64,000 nt of DNA from Ramlibacter ginsenosidimutans (GCF_042678185.1 NZ_JBHUDQ010000014.1); one strand, 5' to 3'; shown: positions 8,643 to 17,192, counted from the stretch's first letter. A program made the numbers and translations. The notes: a model not told the origin generated them from the sequence alone.

Positions 8643-9323
8643 TTAGGGGTCAATCTCCTGCGCGTTCAGTTCCCGAATCAGCTGCATGCAGACGCTGCGA
8701 CGCTCCGACTCCGGGTGACTCGCAAGCATTGAACACATCTTCCCTACAGTCGATTCCGGTTCACGGATCGGAAAATCACTTGAGCCGATGTACAGCTCGA
8801 ACACGGTCCCTTCGTTTGTGCACGCGGTGCGGGCGAGATCCCGGTACGCGCTGTATGCTTGAAGCAGCAGCACCAGGTTGTCGAGATCATCTTCAACAAG
8901 TGCTTCAGCCGGGTCGCGATCAGCGTGCTTGAGGAAGTTAGCAATCTTGCCTCGCTGTCGCCAAAAGTGGCGTACAGCTTCCGGAGAAGCGGTCGCGGAG
9001 AAGTCGCGGTATTTCGAGTCTGGCCCGATTGGAATCTGGTCTGCCAACGCCGCTACGGCCGCCATGAAGTCTGGGTCGTTCGCCAGATGCATCGGCAATG
9101 CTCCTCGACGGTAGTCTCGTACCACATAGAAAATGGACGCCAGGTAGGTGTCCGCTGCCTCGTCAAGGCCGCGCTCGGCTTTTAGATCGCGAAGTAAGCC
9201 GTACGCTGCGTAAGCGACGGTGTGGATGGCCAGCTCGTCCTCTTCGGCAAAGTACATTCGCATCGCGGCGCGCAGCTGCCGATCGGCAGCTGCCAGCTTA
9301 GTGATGTGAATGCGGGCGCCCAT
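8643..9323 (-). CDS. uncharacterised protein with a KHADRD motif
   Basis: A 226-residue soluble, largely helical protein. Recognisable segments are KLAAADRQLRAAMRMYFAEEDELAIHT near the N-terminus and KIANFLKHADRDPAE near residue 130. These recur in a widespread family of uncharacterised bacterial proteins. I know no function for it. It is divergent from the gene pair starting at 9409 and may share a promoter region with it. Its place in a nuclease-rich part of the island suggests an accessory or defence role, but that is inference. Confidence 0.7.
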   Translation of the reverse strand: MGARIHITKLAAADRQLRAAMRMYFAEEDELAIHTVAYAAYGLLRDLKAERGLDEAADTYLASIFYVVRDYRRGALPMHLANDPDFMAAVAALADQIPIGPDSKYRDFSATASPEAVRHFWRQRGKIANFLKHADRDPAEALVEDDLDNLVLLLQAYSAYRDLARTACTNEGTVFELYIGSSDFPIREPESTVGKMCSMLASHPESERRSVCMQLIRELNAQEIDP

Positions 9324-9408
9324 GACCCATGCGTTGACTTCGAGATCAGATCTTTATAGCTCGGACGGGGCATTGTCAACCGCGGCAAGCAGGGTCAGGC
9401 TCCCCACC

Positions 9409-10056
9409 GTGTACCTGATTCATCCGAGCCAGCGCCTTGTTGCGGCGTTCCGCGCCAAGCCATTCCAAGGCGCGCGGCCGAGCGATGCGGAGTTCATTTT
9501 CGTCGGACTGGACGCGAACTACGATTCCGAAATCGAGCGGAACTCGAGCGTGTTCGCACGCGTATTGGAATACCACGCCGATGGCGTTGCGTTCTGGAAG
9601 CGGCACGATGTACACCACCCCTTTCTCCTTGAGGGGTACGGCGCTCGCGACGGCGTGCTGTATCACCGGAACTTCGCGAACATCCGTCTGGGCGCAGAGC
9701 ACGCTGGACGATTTTCTTTCGTTGAACTGCTTCATGTGCCTACAACGGGCATCAGCCAACTCGACGAGTCGGATCTCGACCCGGGCCACCTAACGCAGTT
9801 GGCCTCGCTGATCCAGGACGGTGCGCGGCGCAAGCTGTTTCTCTCCGACAAGGTGATTCGTCTGATGCGTACCACCCAGCACTTCGGCTGGCTGCCCAAG
9901 CCTGTGGCCAACCAGGTACTCCCGATGCTTCATCGACTGGGCCAGACCACTGTGTACCAGCACCTGCACTTCTCGAACTACGGCCGCTTCAAGGACCGGA
10001 TGACGAAGGAGGCAGCCGCCATCGCTGTTCTTGCCACCCAGGGGCATGGACGGTGA
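9409..10056 (+). CDS. uncharacterised protein, first gene of the nuclease operon
   Basis: About 215 residues from GTG 9409 (MYLIHPSQRLVAAF); the frame stays open up to 9310, which would overlap the divergent gene. Notable segments are FIFVGLDANYDSEIE, FWKRHDVHHPFLLEGYG, YHRNFANI, SFVELLHVPTTG and YQHLHFSNYGRF. The FVGLDANY opening and conserved His/Asn-rich segments are loosely reminiscent of uracil-DNA-glycosylase-like folds, but I cannot confirm this. It ends in a GTGA overlap with the next gene, so the two are translationally coupled. Confidence 0.65.
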   Translation: MYLIHPSQRLVAAFRAKPFQGARPSDAEFIFVGLDANYDSEIERNSSVFARVLEYHADGVAFWKRHDVHHPFLLEGYGARDGVLYHRNFANIRLGAEHAGRFSFVELLHVPTTGISQLDESDLDPGHLTQLASLIQDGARRKLFLSDKVIRLMRTTQHFGWLPKPVANQVLPMLHRLGQTTVYQHLHFSNYGRFKDRMTKEAAAIAVLATQGHGR

Positions 10057-11297
10057 GGAACGTCTTCGACCAGTATGAGCAGATCGAAAATCGGGTCACG
10101 CACGCGCTAGGCACTGCACTGCACGAGAGCCACAAATTCCTGGAGGCATTCTGTCGCGGCGTGGAACACCCTTTACCGCTCCATGCCAAGGTGCGCGTCG
10201 CGATTCAACATCGCCCGGGAGTACACGCGCAATTAAGCGAGGAAGAGGCGCTGCGCCGGGGGCTGCCGGACTTGTGGATTGACGATGGTGCCGATTGGGC
10301 GCTCGTGATCGAGTGCAAGATCCAACATTCGATCTCATTGCCTCAGCTCAGGGCACACGAGCGTGAAGCTCGGCAATACGAGAACTCCAAGGTCATTCTG
10401 ATTTCGCCTGAAAGGGCTCCGGAATCGGTCTCCTCGGTGTTCAAGTGCATCTTGTGGACCGAGGTCTATGAGTGGGCCAAGGCGCTCGCCCGAGACCCCT
10501 GGGCAGAGAAGCTGGTCAGCTATCTGGAAGTGGTGGAGAAGAAACTGGTTGATGAGGAGAAGGGCTTGAACGGCGCGCTCACAACATTCACGGGCATCCC
10601 CTTCAGCGCTGAGGAGCCCTATTCATACATGGAGGCTAAGCGACTCCTAAGGCTTTTGATGGACGGATTGCGCGACAGATCTGACCTGCACCGAGTGCTG
10701 GGCGTGAACCTCCGACGAAAGGGGAGAGGGTCAATCAAGGGAAAGGTCAGCTTTTCTGTGTGGGACATGTTGCCTCTCGCGGGGGACGACGAAAACTTCA
10801 CGAGGGCGCCCCACTTGACGGTGGGGATCAGGAGTACTGAAGCGGTCGCGCAGCTCACGATTCCTGATCGCGTCTCCCAACCGACGCGCCGGCTGCTCAT
10901 TGGCGCGGACGTTACCGATTTCGAGGCCGGTTTAAATGAGTTCGTACGCTCGGTGCGGCGAGTCCTGCAACGCGACAGCGGTGCCAAGCCGTACGTAGAG
11001 GTGGTTCAGCGTCACTGGCCTCGAGGAAGAGCTGCTCCTTCCACCTACGACGCAGAAATAGTGTTTGATCCGAGAACAATTCGGGGCGACGGAAAGATCA
11101 TCCAGCAGTTCGAGTGGATCCAAGCTGCCTTCGACGCCATGCAGAGCCGCAAGGCAAACCTCCAGTTGGCCGTAGGAGTGCGATTCCCGTACGAGACGTC
11201 GTCCGTGGTCGGCACGTCGACGTTCGCAGACACCGTTGCTGAAGTCTTCTCGGCTACAAGCACCTTTTTGAGCCGCGTCGGCAGGCTCCCGCCTTAG
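10053..11297 (+). CDS. PD-(D/E)XK nuclease-like protein, 414 residues
   Basis: The GTG start overlaps the upstream stop by 4 bases. The N-terminal third has a nuclease core pattern: LPDLWIDD (Asp73) followed by ALVIECK (Glu87-x-Lys89), the usual D...ExK metal-binding arrangement of restriction-type nucleases. The remaining 300 residues (YSYMEAKRLLRLLMDGL, then a beta-rich part) match nothing I recognise. Predicted cytosolic. Coupling to the preceding gene and closeness to a second ExK protein suggest they work together, perhaps against foreign DNA; this is inference. Confidence 0.7.
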   Translation: MRNVFDQYEQIENRVTHALGTALHESHKFLEAFCRGVEHPLPLHAKVRVAIQHRPGVHAQLSEEEALRRGLPDLWIDDGADWALVIECKIQHSISLPQLRAHEREARQYENSKVILISPERAPESVSSVFKCILWTEVYEWAKALARDPWAEKLVSYLEVVEKKLVDEEKGLNGALTTFTGIPFSAEEPYSYMEAKRLLRLLMDGLRDRSDLHRVLGVNLRRKGRGSIKGKVSFSVWDMLPLAGDDENFTRAPHLTVGIRSTEAVAQLTIPDRVSQPTRRLLIGADVTDFEAGLNEFVRSVRRVLQRDSGAKPYVEVVQRHWPRGRAAPSTYDAEIVFDPRTIRGDGKIIQQFEWIQAAFDAMQSRKANLQLAVGVRFPYETSSVVGTSTFADTVAEVFSATSTFLSRVGRLPP

Positions 11298-11354
11298 GAG
11301 GCGCTGCCTCCTCCCGGGTAAGTGATAGAGCACCAGTTCGCTGTGAGGAATGCC

Positions 11355-11828
11355 ATGACCACATACAAGCGAGGATCCTCGTGGCCCAACGAAGGCTTCG
11401 TTCAAGCTGCCGTAGAGGCGTTCTTTCGCGGCAGCGGGTTTGAGATTGAGAAGCACAAGACGATTGACGTCGTGTGCTCACACATGAAGACGGGTGATCA
11501 ATGGCGGGTGGAGGCCAAGGGGCTAACGACGGCTGTGGGCCTCGATTTCAGAACTGGGCTCGGCCAACTCGTGCAGGGCATGAACGAGCAAAGCATGCAC
11601 TACGGGCTTGCCGTGCCAGACATTCCCCAATTCCGGCGGCAGGTGCAGGCCGTTCCGTCCTGGGTCGCTGAGAAGCTGCGGATTCACTGGCTATACGTGC
11701 GGGAGGACGGCTCTGTGAACGTAGAAACTGCTTGGTCTGATCACTCAAGAGACACTGACACCGCGCAGCGTGCATCCGGTAGGCCGATGCGTGCTGATCA
11801 CGCAACCTCGGACTTGGACGTGGACTGA
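11355..11828 (+). CDS. small PD-(D/E)XK nuclease-like protein
   Basis: A 157-residue protein from ATG 11355, which has GAGGA upstream; GTG 11322 in the same frame is an alternative. The core is IDVVCSH (Asp38), then DQWRVEAKG (Glu53-x-Lys55), and GLGQLVQGM with a glutamine, the D-ExK-Q pattern of small restriction-endonuclease-like proteins such as Mrr/VSR-like or Holliday-junction-type folds. It lies 57 bases after the larger nuclease, same strand. Substrate unknown. Confidence 0.7.
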   Translation: MTTYKRGSSWPNEGFVQAAVEAFFRGSGFEIEKHKTIDVVCSHMKTGDQWRVEAKGLTTAVGLDFRTGLGQLVQGMNEQSMHYGLAVPDIPQFRRQVQAVPSWVAEKLRIHWLYVREDGSVNVETAWSDHSRDTDTAQRASGRPMRADHATSDLDVD

Positions 11829-11853
11829 AATACCAGGTAGGTTTGGAGTACAC

Positions 11854-12207
11854 ATGAATCGCTTTCAACGCGCATCGCAGATTTGGGCGGTCCTGGCGTG
11901 GGCTTCCACGCACCGCCAGTCCCTCACCTACGGACAACTCGCTCGAGTAACAGGCGCCTTCACCGGCGGCCTCGGGGCGCTTCTCGAGCCCGTCCAGTCG
12001 TACTGCCTCGTCCACAAGCTTCCTCCTCTCACGATCTTGGTGGTGCAACAGGAATCTGGTTTGCCCGGCGCTGGATTCACCGGCGCGAGCGCTGGCGATC
12101 TTGCGACGGCACAGGCCAAGGTGTTTGGGTTTGATTGGCTGGAGCACGGAAACCCGGGCGCCGAAGCACTGGAGGCGGCGACGAAGCAATTTCCGAGCAA
12201 CGGGTGA
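11854..12207 (+). CDS. uncharacterised small protein, fourth gene of nuclease operon
   Basis: A 117-residue protein starting MNRFQRASQIWAVLAW with GGAG upstream, 25 bases after the small nuclease. It contains LTYGQLARVTG, GGLGALLEPVQSYC, LPPLTILVVQQESGLPG and KVFGFDWL. The first part looks like a winged-helix or methyltransferase-adaptor-like segment. Related proteins occur widely in proteobacteria as stand-alone hypotheticals. Function unknown. Confidence 0.7.
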   Translation: MNRFQRASQIWAVLAWASTHRQSLTYGQLARVTGAFTGGLGALLEPVQSYCLVHKLPPLTILVVQQESGLPGAGFTGASAGDLATAQAKVFGFDWLEHGNPGAEALEAATKQFPSNG

Positions 12208-12532
12208 GCGCCCTGATCGTTCGCTCGTTCTCAGTGGATGGTGACGCACCCCCTGGGTAAACTGCCTGCGACGGAGTGCGCGTCCCCCCAGTCAGCGCCG
12301 CGTAGTGTTCCGCCAGCCCGTGTCCTCCAAGAGCAACGAGGGCCGGTGAAGGGCGGACTCGACGTTGGCCATGTCCCAGTGCCGCGCCGCTCCGCTCCCA
12401 GCGGACCACCCGAACGGAAAAGGGCCTGTTCGGCCATTCCGAGCGGTGTGTGCTCCCATCCGGCTATGGGCCCGTATGGGTATGGTCAGATCCGTCCCAC
12501 CACCGAGTCACCGCTAAACCGTTGATTTCCCA
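12208..12532. other. intergenic stretch between convergent genes in the island
   Basis: A 325-base region with no supported gene. Short tandem TATGGG units occur near 12474-12488, close to the 3' end of the Rep-like gene. They could be coincidental, or part of an origin if the neighbour is a real initiator. No terminator with a clear T-run was found. Confidence 0.4.
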
Positions 12533-13450
12533 TCAGTCGGCGCGCCAAAGGGCGTTTATTGGGTCCGGCAACATCCAGTCCGTGCTCACCGCCGGGAAAT
12601 GCATGCAGTGGTACCCCGTGCCGGCAAGTTCCGGGTGCAAGGCCAGCAGGTGCGCCAGGTCGTGCGCGCGGGTGCGCCCGTCTCGGCCAGACTGGATATG
12701 CCGCAAGATCATGCTGCCCACCCGCGCCTTGCAGCCTGAACGGCCCCACGGGATCACTAGGCTGCGATCAGGCGTCTTTCGCGATAACAGCCGCTGCAGC
12801 CAGCGATCACCGATCCATTCCTCGTCGGGGAGTTCTCGCAGCATCAAGCGCCTTCGGAAGAATGCCCTCAGATCTAGGTTGAGCAGGCCTTCCAGGCTCC
12901 TGAGACCGGCGGCGCGCAACTCGTCGGCGCCACTGAGTCGAAGCTCCAAATGGCAGCAGGGTTGGTCGGTCGACACCTTGCTCGGCCTATGCGAATAGAT
13001 GACTAGACACCTGCCCGCCCGGTTCTCGACCGAGTCATCGAAGTAGGTGGTCCTGCCATGAAAGCACCGCACCTCGCGGCGCGGCGTGAGGTCTTGCACT
13101 AGCCGCGCCTCCGCATAGTCGTGGATCCTCCTCGCGTCACGAAAGTTGGCCGTGTAGACGTCCAAGGCGACGTGCACCCTGGTGATGGCGCTCGTGAGCT
13201 CCGGCATCGACTCCAGCGCCGCAGGGCGAGGCTGGTGAAGGTAAATCGAATTCACGAATCTGCTCTCGTAGGTGGGCTTCTGGGACGGCCCGTAGGTTCC
13301 TCCTGAGTTCTCGCGGATATGCTTGATGTAGTCTGACCTGAAGAACCGAGCCTGCTGGATTTCGACGCTGTCGATATACGCGGCGGTTCCTCTGACACGG
13401 TCGAGGATCTCGGAGGGAGGCGAACTCGGTGTCTGGCGGGAAGTTTCCAT
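12533..13450 (-). CDS. putative replication-initiator-like protein (tentative)
   Basis: A 305-residue protein starting METSRQTPSSPP. Its ATG shares one base with the upstream stop (TGATG), so translation is coupled to the zinc-ribbon gene. The layout (ITRVHVALDVYTA, then GRTTYFDDSVEN, CLVIYSHRPSK, CCHLELRLSGADELRAAGL, FFRRRLMLRELPDEE) resembles phage-type Rep/RstA initiators, where a YxDK-like strand is followed by an R/E-L strand. I do not see a certain HUH or catalytic tyrosine, so the call is tentative. Alternatives are an unknown island-specific protein or a DNA-binding protein. Confidence 0.4.
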   Translation of the reverse strand: METSRQTPSSPPSEILDRVRGTAAYIDSVEIQQARFFRSDYIKHIRENSGGTYGPSQKPTYESRFVNSIYLHQPRPAALESMPELTSAITRVHVALDVYTANFRDARRIHDYAEARLVQDLTPRREVRCFHGRTTYFDDSVENRAGRCLVIYSHRPSKVSTDQPCCHLELRLSGADELRAAGLRSLEGLLNLDLRAFFRRRLMLRELPDEEWIGDRWLQRLLSRKTPDRSLVIPWGRSGCKARVGSMILRHIQSGRDGRTRAHDLAHLLALHPELAGTGYHCMHFPAVSTDWMLPDPINALWRAD

Positions 13451-13902
13451 CAGAAAAAGAACCCTCGGTTCACGCTTTTGCGCTTTCGCTGCACCTCCGT
13501 CAGCAGCCCGGAGTCGTAGTCGCGTGCCGTGAGCAGCGCCCGCCACAGGCTCGCCTCGTCCCCATCAATCTCTGTTTTCCGGACCTCCTCGGCTTGTCCT
13601 TCCCCTAGGCCGAGGCTGCTGATGATGTCTCGGTGCGCCGTTTCGACGAGTTCCGCGGCAGACGCCCATGTAGCTAGAGGCACGTCCAACCACTTGAAGG
13701 GCGTATGCTCAAGCGCGCCGAACGTTTCCCCGCAGTTGGTGCACCTGTACGTGTTGCCCCCCATCCGCACCACTTCTCGTCGGCAGGAACAGATGATTCC
13801 GCCCAGTCGTCCTTGCGCGTGCGCAAGGCGCTCCAAGACTTGCATATCAGCATTGGTACGCCTCCTGGGCAATGGGGCGTGTTGACGGAGTTCAGTTGGC
13901 AT
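13450..13902 (-). CDS. zinc-ribbon protein upstream of the Rep-like gene
   Basis: A 150-residue protein starting MPTELRQHAPLPRRR (GAAGGTG upstream). It contains a treble-clef/zinc-ribbon pattern: CSCRREVVRMGGNTYRCTNC, i.e. CxC-x15-CxxC, likely binding one zinc. The rest is charged and helical, ending in a basic stretch (VQRKRKSVNRGFFF). It is the first gene of a two-gene operon read away from the palindrome at 13934. A DNA- or RNA-binding or partner role for the downstream gene is plausible but unproven. Confidence 0.65.
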   Translation of the reverse strand: MPTELRQHAPLPRRRTNADMQVLERLAHAQGRLGGIICSCRREVVRMGGNTYRCTNCGETFGALEHTPFKWLDVPLATWASAAELVETAHRDIISSLGLGEGQAEEVRKTEIDGDEASLWRALLTARDYDSGLLTEVQRKRKSVNRGFFF

Positions 13903-13933
13903 GCTTTCACCTTCGTTGCAGTAAGTGGAGGTT

Positions 13934-13957
13934 CTGTCGCTTACATGTAAGCGACAG
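13934..13957. promoter_or_regulatory. perfect 24-bp palindrome, probable operator
   Basis: Half-site CTGTCGCTTACA followed immediately by its exact reverse complement, with no spacer. It lies 32 bases upstream of the zinc-ribbon gene's ATG, where a dimeric regulator would block or activate the promoter. The Xre-type gene at 14181 is the nearest candidate regulator. Confidence 0.7.
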
Positions 13958-14180
13958 CGGGAGCCCACGGCCCCGTCCATCTATACGACCGAGGCACGGA
14001 ATGCGTGCTAGCGCGGCCGGCCTGCTATTATTTGCGTAGCAAGCATCCTGGATAAACCGAGGCAATTCGGGGTATTCCACCGAGGCGAACTACGTTTCGG
14101 CGCCTCGCTTGGGGATCGGCGCGCCGCGGACGTTTCTTGGGCCCCGTGCATGGGTCACCCGCCAGCAGACTCTGACCTCG

Positions 14181-14483
14181 TTACTGATCTACCTTAAGTT
14201 GTGTCCGCTTCCTGAGGCGCCCCCGGGCCTCGACTTCCGCTACGAGGTCTTTCAGGAGTTCCATCGGGTCGGCGTCGATCTCCGTTGCCCACCGCAGGTA
14301 CTCCAGCAGGTCCAGGAGGCGCTCGCCGTTCTCCACCTCGCTCACGAACGGCTGGTGCTTGTGCAGTCGGCCGGCCAGCTGCTCCTGGGAGATCTGGGCG
14401 TGCCTCCTAGCCGACGCTCTTGGAGATGCGCTTCGCCAATGGCGCGGTGAATTTGCGCACCCTAGGCGGCGAGTAGGCTGCAC
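14181..14483 (-). CDS. Xre-type helix-turn-helix regulator, N-terminus possibly frameshifted
   Basis: The C-terminal two-thirds is a typical Xre HTH: ISQEQLAGRLHKHQPFVSEVENGERLLDLLEYLRWATEID. As read in one frame (100 residues), the N-terminus is Arg/Ser-rich and lacks helix 1. The neighbouring frame just upstream reads VRKFTAPLAKRISKSVG and then stops (TAG, 14407-14409), and LAKRI is exactly the expected helix-1 sequence. Either a frameshift has broken the gene or the start is atypical. A regulator acting on the 13934 palindrome is a natural guess. Confidence 0.6.
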   Translation of the reverse strand: MQPTRRLGCANSPRHWRSASPRASARRHAQISQEQLAGRLHKHQPFVSEVENGERLLDLLEYLRWATEIDADPMELLKDLVAEVEARGRLRKRTQLKVDQ

Positions 14484-14952
14484 TCTCCCGTACTGGCACG
14501 GGACGATACGCGCTCCGCGACGCGGACGAGATCTCGTGCCCTGACCTCAGTACGCCCCGAGACCTGAGTAGTCACGGCGATGCCGGGGTGCGGTGCTCTA
14601 GAAGATCGAACTACTACACTGCGCTACTGACCGTCCGCTCAGCGCGGGGGATTTTTTTAATCGGAAAATCCGCTCCCCGAACGCGGGCAGACTCATCGCC
14701 AGGCGCCTACTACTAGGTGTCGCTTCGTAGCAGCATCCGCTACTAGGCTAGCAGGTCCCCAATGAAGCCCCGTTTGATTAAATATCAAAGAAATCGAACC
14801 GGAGCTGGCCGAGCGCGAATTCGACGTGTACTGCGCTCCTTTATCGCGACGAGGTGTCTTCATGGGCTTCGGCGCGAGTTTTCGGGTCCGTCACGCAGCC
14901 GGACGTGGCGTGCCCTCGGATGGGTCTACCGGCGGTGTGACCGAGCCGAGGA
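14484..14952. other. gene-poor stretch with a short hairpin
   Basis: No supported coding sequence over 469 bases. A GGATTTT/AAAATCC inverted repeat at 14649-14671 within a GC-rich flank could be a terminator or a structured RNA element. Repeated CTACTAG words occur around 14709-14746. Small open frames here lack a ribosome binding site and family resemblance. Confidence 0.35.
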
Positions 14953-15597
14953 CTAACAGCCGCGACTGCGAGCGGAACATCCGCCATCCGACAGATCGGT
15001 GTTCTTGCGGGCCTCGTCGGCGGCGGCTTTCATTTCACCGACATACTTAGTGACCTCTGCGATGTAGCCGCTCATGATTCCGTGGATCGCGCGCGACTGC
15101 TCGGTGTTGTCGTTCACTAGGATGGCGAACCTGAGCTGCGACGCGGCCCCTTCGGCGATTGACATGACATTCACTGCCGGCGCGAGCTCCTTGTGCCCGT
15201 CGAAGTCTTCTGGCGCGAATTTTCCGAGCATCGCCCGGATTGCGTTCAGTTGCCCTTCGGCATCGCGGAAATAGGCCGTGCTCTGGGGCTGATGCGTCGT
15301 GTCCGCTGCAACCTTCTCGCAGACGGCCCGCACCGCGTAGCAAAGCTGAAAGGCGCTTTCCATCCGGCGCGCCCGCTCGTGTGCTCGGTCCGCATAGCGC
15401 TGCGTCCGTTCCCGCTCATGCTGCCACGCGGGCATAAAAAGGGCCACGACCACAACGGCCACTGTCGTACCAGCCTGCGCCCATGCCGCAGCGTCGGCAC
15501 TAGACTTAATTGGCCACTGTTTCAGGCAGACCGCGAATACCGCGGCTGCGAACAGCGCTGCGACTACGGCCACGATCGTGATGGGACTCCTGCGCAT
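14953..15597 (-). CDS. membrane-anchored hypothetical protein
   Basis: A 214-residue protein from MRRSPITIVAVV with GGAGG upstream (start at 15597 rather than 15633). Two hydrophobic segments (about residues 4-22 and 40-57) are followed by a long charged, helical cytoplasmic part with ERERTQRYADRAHERARRMES, likely coiled-coil. No catalytic motif is visible. Similar two-TM plus helix proteins are common in islands with unknown roles; a membrane-effector function would be speculation. Confidence 0.65.
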   Translation of the reverse strand: MRRSPITIVAVVAALFAAAVFAVCLKQWPIKSSADAAAWAQAGTTVAVVVVALFMPAWQHERERTQRYADRAHERARRMESAFQLCYAVRAVCEKVAADTTHQPQSTAYFRDAEGQLNAIRAMLGKFAPEDFDGHKELAPAVNVMSIAEGAASQLRFAILVNDNTEQSRAIHGIMSGYIAEVTKYVGEMKAAADEARKNTDLSDGGCSARSRGC

Positions 15598-15804
15598 TCT
15601 GCCTCCGCTGTTCAGGAGAGATGGTATGTGCAATCTGGCCCAGGGTCCTGATACGCGAAGGACGTTTCCGGGAGCAACGTCCGCCGTTGGCGCGATTGAG
15701 GGATGCCGTCACGGCAGGTTACCTTGGATGGGTCATGCCCACGTCAGTGCGCGCCAAGTGAAGTGCAAGAATGCGGCGACGGTTGCACCTTACCGGAGAC
15801 CGAC

Positions 15805-16056
15805 CTGAACAAGCTCGCTGCTCTTCTCGTCATCGTCGCTGCTTCTTGGAGTGCGCACGCCGCGGACTCGGCCTGCATGACCGCCGCGAAGGAAAGGAAG
15901 CTAGCAGGCACTGCGCGGAACTCGTTCGTGAAGAAGTGCGAGGCCGACGCCAAGGCGAAGTGCGAGGTCGCCGCCACCGAGAAGAAGCTGTCCGGCGCGG
16001 CCAAGAACAGCAACGTGAAGAAGTGCGTTCAGGAGACCGGTCCGTCGTCGTCCTGA
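15805..16056 (+). CDS. PsiF-repeat small secreted protein
   Basis: Two PsiF-type repeats: ACMTAAKERKLAGTARNSFVKKC and CEVAATEKKLSGAAKNSNVKKC, each with the paired cysteines of the family, behind a signal peptide (LNKLAALLVIVAASWSAHA). No ATG, GTG or TTG sits at the signal peptide's start. A CTG at 15805 has GGAG seven bases upstream and gives an 83-residue precursor; a GTG at about 15760 would add a poor N-terminus. PsiF proteins are periplasmic and of unknown mechanism, originally linked to phosphate starvation. Confidence 0.7.
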   Translation: MNKLAALLVIVAASWSAHAADSACMTAAKERKLAGTARNSFVKKCEADAKAKCEVAATEKKLSGAAKNSNVKKCVQETGPSSS

Positions 16057-16557
16057 GCGCGACCCAAGCGGTACCGAAGAAGTCGGCGCACCGCGAGTAT
16101 CTGAACTTGGCGCCGGTGCCACAGTAGCCGAATCTCGCGCGCGCTCGCGGCGTGGCTTCATGCCAGAAACAGCCCACGAGCACCACACTCGCCGCCTGTT
16201 CACATTTGTTTGCGGAACCGGAAGGCGCTGGTTGGCCTCGTCATTTTCTGCCGCGCAAGTCGACGTGCTCGGCTTAGACGTGCGCTCGCGCGTTCGGCCT
16301 CATTCAGCCGTGTGCCGACGCCTCCTACCCTCAACCGCGCCCGGATCTCGGTAGAGCACCTGAGCCAACGCCTATGTCCATCGGCAGCAAGCCGCCGTCC
16401 TGCCCCGCGCGCACGTCTGACGAGGTAGGGAAGCTCCTACACCCGCCTCCACTCGCGACCGACGATCGCGCGGCGGGCTTGCAAGCTCAATAACACCCAT
16501 GCGTGGCGCAGACTAGTCATGCAGTTCCAACATTAAGTTCGCAAGGAGATCCTCAAA
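16057..16557. other. 500-base stretch without a recognised gene
   Basis: Lies between the PsiF and KGG genes. Only short Arg-rich open frames occur, without ribosome binding sites. It presumably carries the promoter of the KGG gene, whose AAGGAGAT site sits just before 16558. I see no repeat or RNA gene. Confidence 0.4.
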
Positions 16558-16884
16558 ATGGCTTCCAACAACCAGGGCAATCCTGGCGGCAAATCCAATC
16601 GGGGCTTCGCCTCCATGGATCCGCAGCGCCAGCGCGAGATTGCCAGCGAGGGTGGGCGCGCCGCCCACGAAAAGGGCACCGCCCACGAATTCACTTCGGA
16701 AGAAGCCCGTGAAGCCGGTCGGAAGGGCGGCATGGCCCGTAGCGCTAATCGCCGCAATGCAATGAACGCCCCCAGCATAAGCAGCGGCAGCTCGCACGCG
16801 AGTGGCAGCAACATGGGCGCCTCCCGTGGCGGCGGTAGTGGCGGCAGCGGAAGTAGCGGCGGCGGCAGCCACGGCGGCATCTAA
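16558..16884 (+). CDS. KGG-repeat stress protein (YciG-like)
   Basis: A 108-residue hydrophilic protein with the acidophilic/stress repeat pattern: NRGFASMDPQRQREIASEGGRAAHEKG, then FTSEEAREAGRKGGMARS. The C-terminal 35 residues are Ser/Gly low-complexity (GGGSGGSGSSGGGSHGG). The family (PF10685) includes E. coli YciG and Bacillus GsiB and is associated with general stress or motility; the mechanism is unclear. Strong AAGGAGAT site; a rho-independent terminator follows at 16909. Confidence 0.88.
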   Translation: MASNNQGNPGGKSNRGFASMDPQRQREIASEGGRAAHEKGTAHEFTSEEAREAGRKGGMARSANRRNAMNAPSISSGSSHASGSNMGASRGGGSGGSGSSGGGSHGGI

Positions 16885-16908
16885 AGCCCTTAGGCTCCGC
16901 ACCTGGGT

Positions 16909-16932
16909 CGCCGGCCGACGGCGCCCTTTTTT
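16909..16932 (+). terminator. rho-independent terminator after the KGG gene
   Basis: Stem CGCCG/CGGCG with a 5-base loop (16909-16923), then CCC and six T residues (16927-16932). It starts 24 bases past the KGG stop codon. Confidence 0.75.
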
Positions 16933-17192
16933 CCGGGAGCCTCAGTAGGTTCTTGTAGGGCGGATACTTCCCGGACAGCTCCGTTGAAGCGCGAATGCCG
17001 GGAACCGCTGGGCGCGCAGGAGCTTCCGCGAGCTGTCACGCTTGTCCCTGACCTTGATGGTCCGCCAAGCCGTGACGGCGAGATCCCATCATGGCAGCAA
17101 CGCAACCGGCTCCATCAAGTATTCGCCAGGACGGATGCTCCTTCTGCGCGCCGTTGACTTGGATGATTCCTAGCAGTTTGGTGGGTAGCAGA

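Noticed and set aside
13934..13957. Palindrome as a rho-independent terminator
   Set aside because: No T-run follows on either strand, and it lies directly upstream of a coding start, so an operator is more likely.
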